Source: Thermodesulfobacteriota bacterium (GTDB lineage Bacteria; Desulfobacterota; BSN033; UBA1163). Taken from it: 64,000 nucleotides of DNA. Positions 62,171 to 64,000 of the stretch are shown piece by piece. Where the stretch lies: positions 100,752 through 164,751 of the forward strand of contig JAOAHX010000002.1 of assembly GCA_026415035.1 (NCBI GenBank). The letters run 5' to 3'. The position numbers were made by a program, and so were the translations under genes. The notes beneath the pieces were generated by a model that was not told the origin of the DNA, ran no database searches, and saw nothing but the letters and a program-made list of their open reading frames with translations. The first letter of the stretch is position 1. The number at the start of each line of letters is the position of its first letter.

Positions 62171-62861
62171 TGGGATCGATGTCTTCTACGGAGACCTCCA
62201 GGCCCTACGAGGGGTCTCCTTCGAGGTCCAGCCGAAAGAGATTATCGCCATGGTCGGCTCCAACGGGGCCGGAAAATCGACGACCCTGATGACCCTCTCG
62301 GGAATCCTCCGGGCCAGGGCAGGGGAGATCTTCTTCAACAACAACCCGGTGCATCAGCTCTCCTCCTCCCGGATCGTCGAGATGGGGATCGTTCAGGTGC
62401 CCGAGGGACGACAGCTCTTTCCCTCCCTCACCGTCCTCGAAAACCTCGAGATGGGGGCCAGGTTTGCAAAGGCCAAGCGGGAGAAAGGCCGGACGATGGC
62501 ATGGGTCTTCCAACTCTTTCCCCGGCTTGAGGAGAGGAAACGCCAGTTGGCCGGGACGCTCAGCGGCGGGGAGCAGCAGATGCTGGCCATCGGACGGGGG
62601 TTGATGGCCTGCCCCTCCCTCCTGATGCTCGACGAACCTTCTCTGGGCCTTTCTCCCCTTCTCGTCAAGACCATTTTTAATATCATCAAAGAGATCAACG
62701 AGCAGGGAACGACCATCCTCCTGGTGGAACAGAATGTGTTCCACTCCCTCACCCTCTCGCACCGGGGATACGTCCTCGAAAACGGCGCCATCGTGATGAG
62801 CGGGCCCAGCCAGGACCTCCTCAAAAACCAGCACATCCGGCAGAGCTACCTGGGCCTTTAA
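62157..62861 (+). CDS. Branched-chain-type ATPase LivF (second system)
   Basis: 234 residues from GTG 62157, with GGGGGAGGAG upstream. Walker A GSNGAGKST, signature LSGGEQQML, Walker B LLMLDEPSLGLSP, and the LivF C terminus LLVEQNVFHSLTL. Last gene of the second operon; a LarA-like gene begins 56 bases later on the same strand and may be part of the same transcription unit. Confidence 0.93.
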   Translation: MLRVNGIDVFYGDLQALRGVSFEVQPKEIIAMVGSNGAGKSTTLMTLSGILRARAGEIFFNNNPVHQLSSSRIVEMGIVQVPEGRQLFPSLTVLENLEMGARFAKAKREKGRTMAWVFQLFPRLEERKRQLAGTLSGGEQQMLAIGRGLMACPSLLMLDEPSLGLSPLLVKTIFNIIKEINEQGTTILLVEQNVFHSLTLSHRGYVLENGAIVMSGPSQDLLKNQHIRQSYLGL

Positions 62862-62917
62862 GGGATGCGGTCGGACCTTTTGGCCCCTCCCTCTCTCTCC
62901 GAACCCAGGAGGAAAGA

Positions 62918-64000
62918 TTGAGAACGATGACCGTGAAGGTTCCCCAGCTACTTTGGTATGGCCAGACGGAGATGGAGCTCGAGTTCCCCAGAGGTTGGTC
63001 CGTCTCCTACTGCCCGATGAAGGGGGCCGAAAGGAGGAAGCTCACCCCCGACGAGATGGAGCAGGCCTTTCACCATCCCATCGGTTCGAAGCCGATCTCC
63101 GAACTGGCCAGAGGAAAGAAAGAGGTCGCTATCCTCTTCGATGATATGGCGAGGCCCACACCGGTCCATGAGATCGTCCCCTTTCTGTTCCGGGAGCTGG
63201 AGAAAGGCGGCATTCAGGATCGGCAGGGGCGCTTCATCGCAGCCCTCGGCGCCCATGGGGCGCAGACGGCAAACGACTTTAGAAAGAAGCTGGGGCAGGA
63301 GGTCCTGGACCGATTTCCAATTTACAATCACCATCCCTTCGATTATTGTAAGTTCATCGGGAAGACGAGCCACGGCACCCCGGTCTCCATCAACCAGGAG
63401 GTGATGGCCTGCGATTTGAAGATCGGGATCGGCTGCATCGTCCCCCACTCCTTCTCTGGTTATGGAGGGGGCGGAAAGATCCTGCTGCCGGGGGTGGCCC
63501 ATATCGAATCCATCCGGGCCAATCACGGGCTGATCAAGAAGTATCCGGAATGCGTCGGCCTGGGAAAGATCGAGGGGAATATCCCCCGGCTCGATATCGA
63601 AGAGGCGGCCCGGATGGCGGGGTTGGACCTCAAGATCGATGCGATCCTCAATCTCCGAGGAGAGATCACCGGCCTTTTCGTCGGAGATCCGATTCTGGAA
63701 CACCGTGAAGGGATGAAATGGGCGCGGGAAGCCTATGCGACCCGCCCGGCTCGAGACATGGATGTGGTCGTGGTCAACACCTTTGCGAAGGCCAACGAGT
63801 GTGCGATCGCTCCCTTCATCGGCATCCCCTCGTTGAAAGAGGAGGGCGGGGATCTGGTCATCATCGCCAACGAGCCTGCGGGCCAGATGGTCCACTACCT
63901 CTTCGGAGAATTCGGGAGATGTGGAGAAGGAGGAATGAAATTGCCTCAACCCATGTCCAAGAAAGTGAGAAGAATGATTGTCCTTTCCCCTTTTAGGGAC
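62918..64000 (+). CDS. LarA-like nickel-dependent racemase family protein, cut by the window end
   Basis: 361 residues are visible and no stop is reached. DDMARPTP (75-82) gives D76 and R79, GAHG gives H113, PHSFSGYGGGGK gives H177 and K187, and H203 sits 16 residues after K187. These match the L. plantarum LarA spacing of Asp72/Arg75, His108, His174, Lys184 (which carries the nickel-pincer nucleotide) and His200. A related 2-hydroxyacid or other epimerisation is therefore likely; lactate itself is not certain. TTG 62918 is preferred because AGGAGG lies five bases upstream; ATG 62927 is the alternative. No larB, larC or larE is in view. Confidence 0.85.
   Translation, partial: MRTMTVKVPQLLWYGQTEMELEFPRGWSVSYCPMKGAERRKLTPDEMEQAFHHPIGSKPISELARGKKEVAILFDDMARPTPVHEIVPFLFRELEKGGIQDRQGRFIAALGAHGAQTANDFRKKLGQEVLDRFPIYNHHPFDYCKFIGKTSHGTPVSINQEVMACDLKIGIGCIVPHSFSGYGGGGKILLPGVAHIESIRANHGLIKKYPECVGLGKIEGNIPRLDIEEAARMAGLDLKIDAILNLRGEITGLFVGDPILEHREGMKWAREAYATRPARDMDVVVVNTFAKANECAIAPFIGIPSLKEEGGDLVIIANEPAGQMVHYLFGEFGRCGEGGMKLPQPMSKKVRRMIVLSPFRD

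Noticed and set aside
1..64000. CRISPR arrays, prophage, insertion sequences, toxin-antitoxin or defence islands
   Set aside because: No direct-repeat array, transposase, integrase or phage structural gene was seen; gene content is largely housekeeping and transport.

Overview
The window reads as a chromosomal segment of an anaerobic, GC-rich bacterium of the Desulfobacterota (old Deltaproteobacteria) type. That placement is inferred from gene order: rpsP-khpA-rimM-trmD-TM1570-like-rplS-rnhB-yraN, and rpsU-yqeY-mutS2-dnaG-rpoD-tRNA-Met-Zn ribbon-rnhA-rnpB. It also rests on the mix of families (DUF4911, sigma-54 response regulators, DapL, MltD, LIV and TRAP transporters). Anaerobic or sulfidic life fits a sulfide-type Thi4, a nickel-pincer LarA-like protein and rhodanese. 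An adenosine-specific kinase, ThiDN and DapL, all common in thermophiles, hint at a warm habitat but do not prove it.

Layout. 1-490: tail of an AIR-synthase-like gene and a MoaD/ThiS-like sulfur carrier. 544-4870: a TPR lipoprotein and a sigma-54 response regulator, divergent from an HD-GYP response regulator. 4893-8545: DRG-type GTPase, DUF3108 protein, DUF4911 protein, TldD. 8573-11163 (minus): CNNM/HlyC-type membrane protein and DapL. 11301-12908: a lipoprotein joining a BamD-like TPR part to a C-terminal LptA/OstA domain. 12936-18274: ffh and the rpsP-rplS-rnhB-yraN run. 18311-22061: a TPP-riboswitch-controlled thiamine operon (thi4, thiDN, thiC). 22363-28015 (minus): a first complete branched-chain-type ABC transporter. 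28268-37975 (minus): MltD, a tandem rhodanese, glycogen synthase, MscS, a small membrane protein, DUF502, FtsH, PurB. 38091-41694: Map, a cysteine-synthase-like enzyme, adenosine-specific kinase, YbaK-like deacylase, GNAT. 41725-44187 (minus): ComEC. 44384-55174: the rpsU-to-rnpB macromolecular synthesis block and a NtrY-like kinase. 55181-58126 (minus): a TRAP transporter. 58331-62861: a second complete branched-chain-type ABC transporter. 62918-end: a LarA-like enzyme cut by the window edge.

How the parts work together. In the thiamine operon, TPP would terminate transcription ahead of the genes. Thi4 with His at the sulfur-donor position, ThiC and the ThiD-ThiN fusion would together make thiazole, HMP-P/HMP-PP and thiamine phosphate without ThiE or ThiG. 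The two ABC clusters and the TRAP system indicate reliance on scavenged organic and amino acids. The BamD-LptA-like lipoprotein suggests a physical link between outer-membrane protein insertion and lipopolysaccharide transport.

Regulatory sequence is readable because many promoters are close to TTGACA/TATAAT. Several lie so close to the start codon, or to the mature 5' end of the tRNA, that transcripts with little or no leader are predicted. I saw no CRISPR array, prophage, insertion sequence, toxin-antitoxin pair or obvious defence island. The most unusual items are the BamD-LptA fusion, the archaeal-style thiamine operon, the near-leaderless promoters and the rnpB/rnhA overlap.
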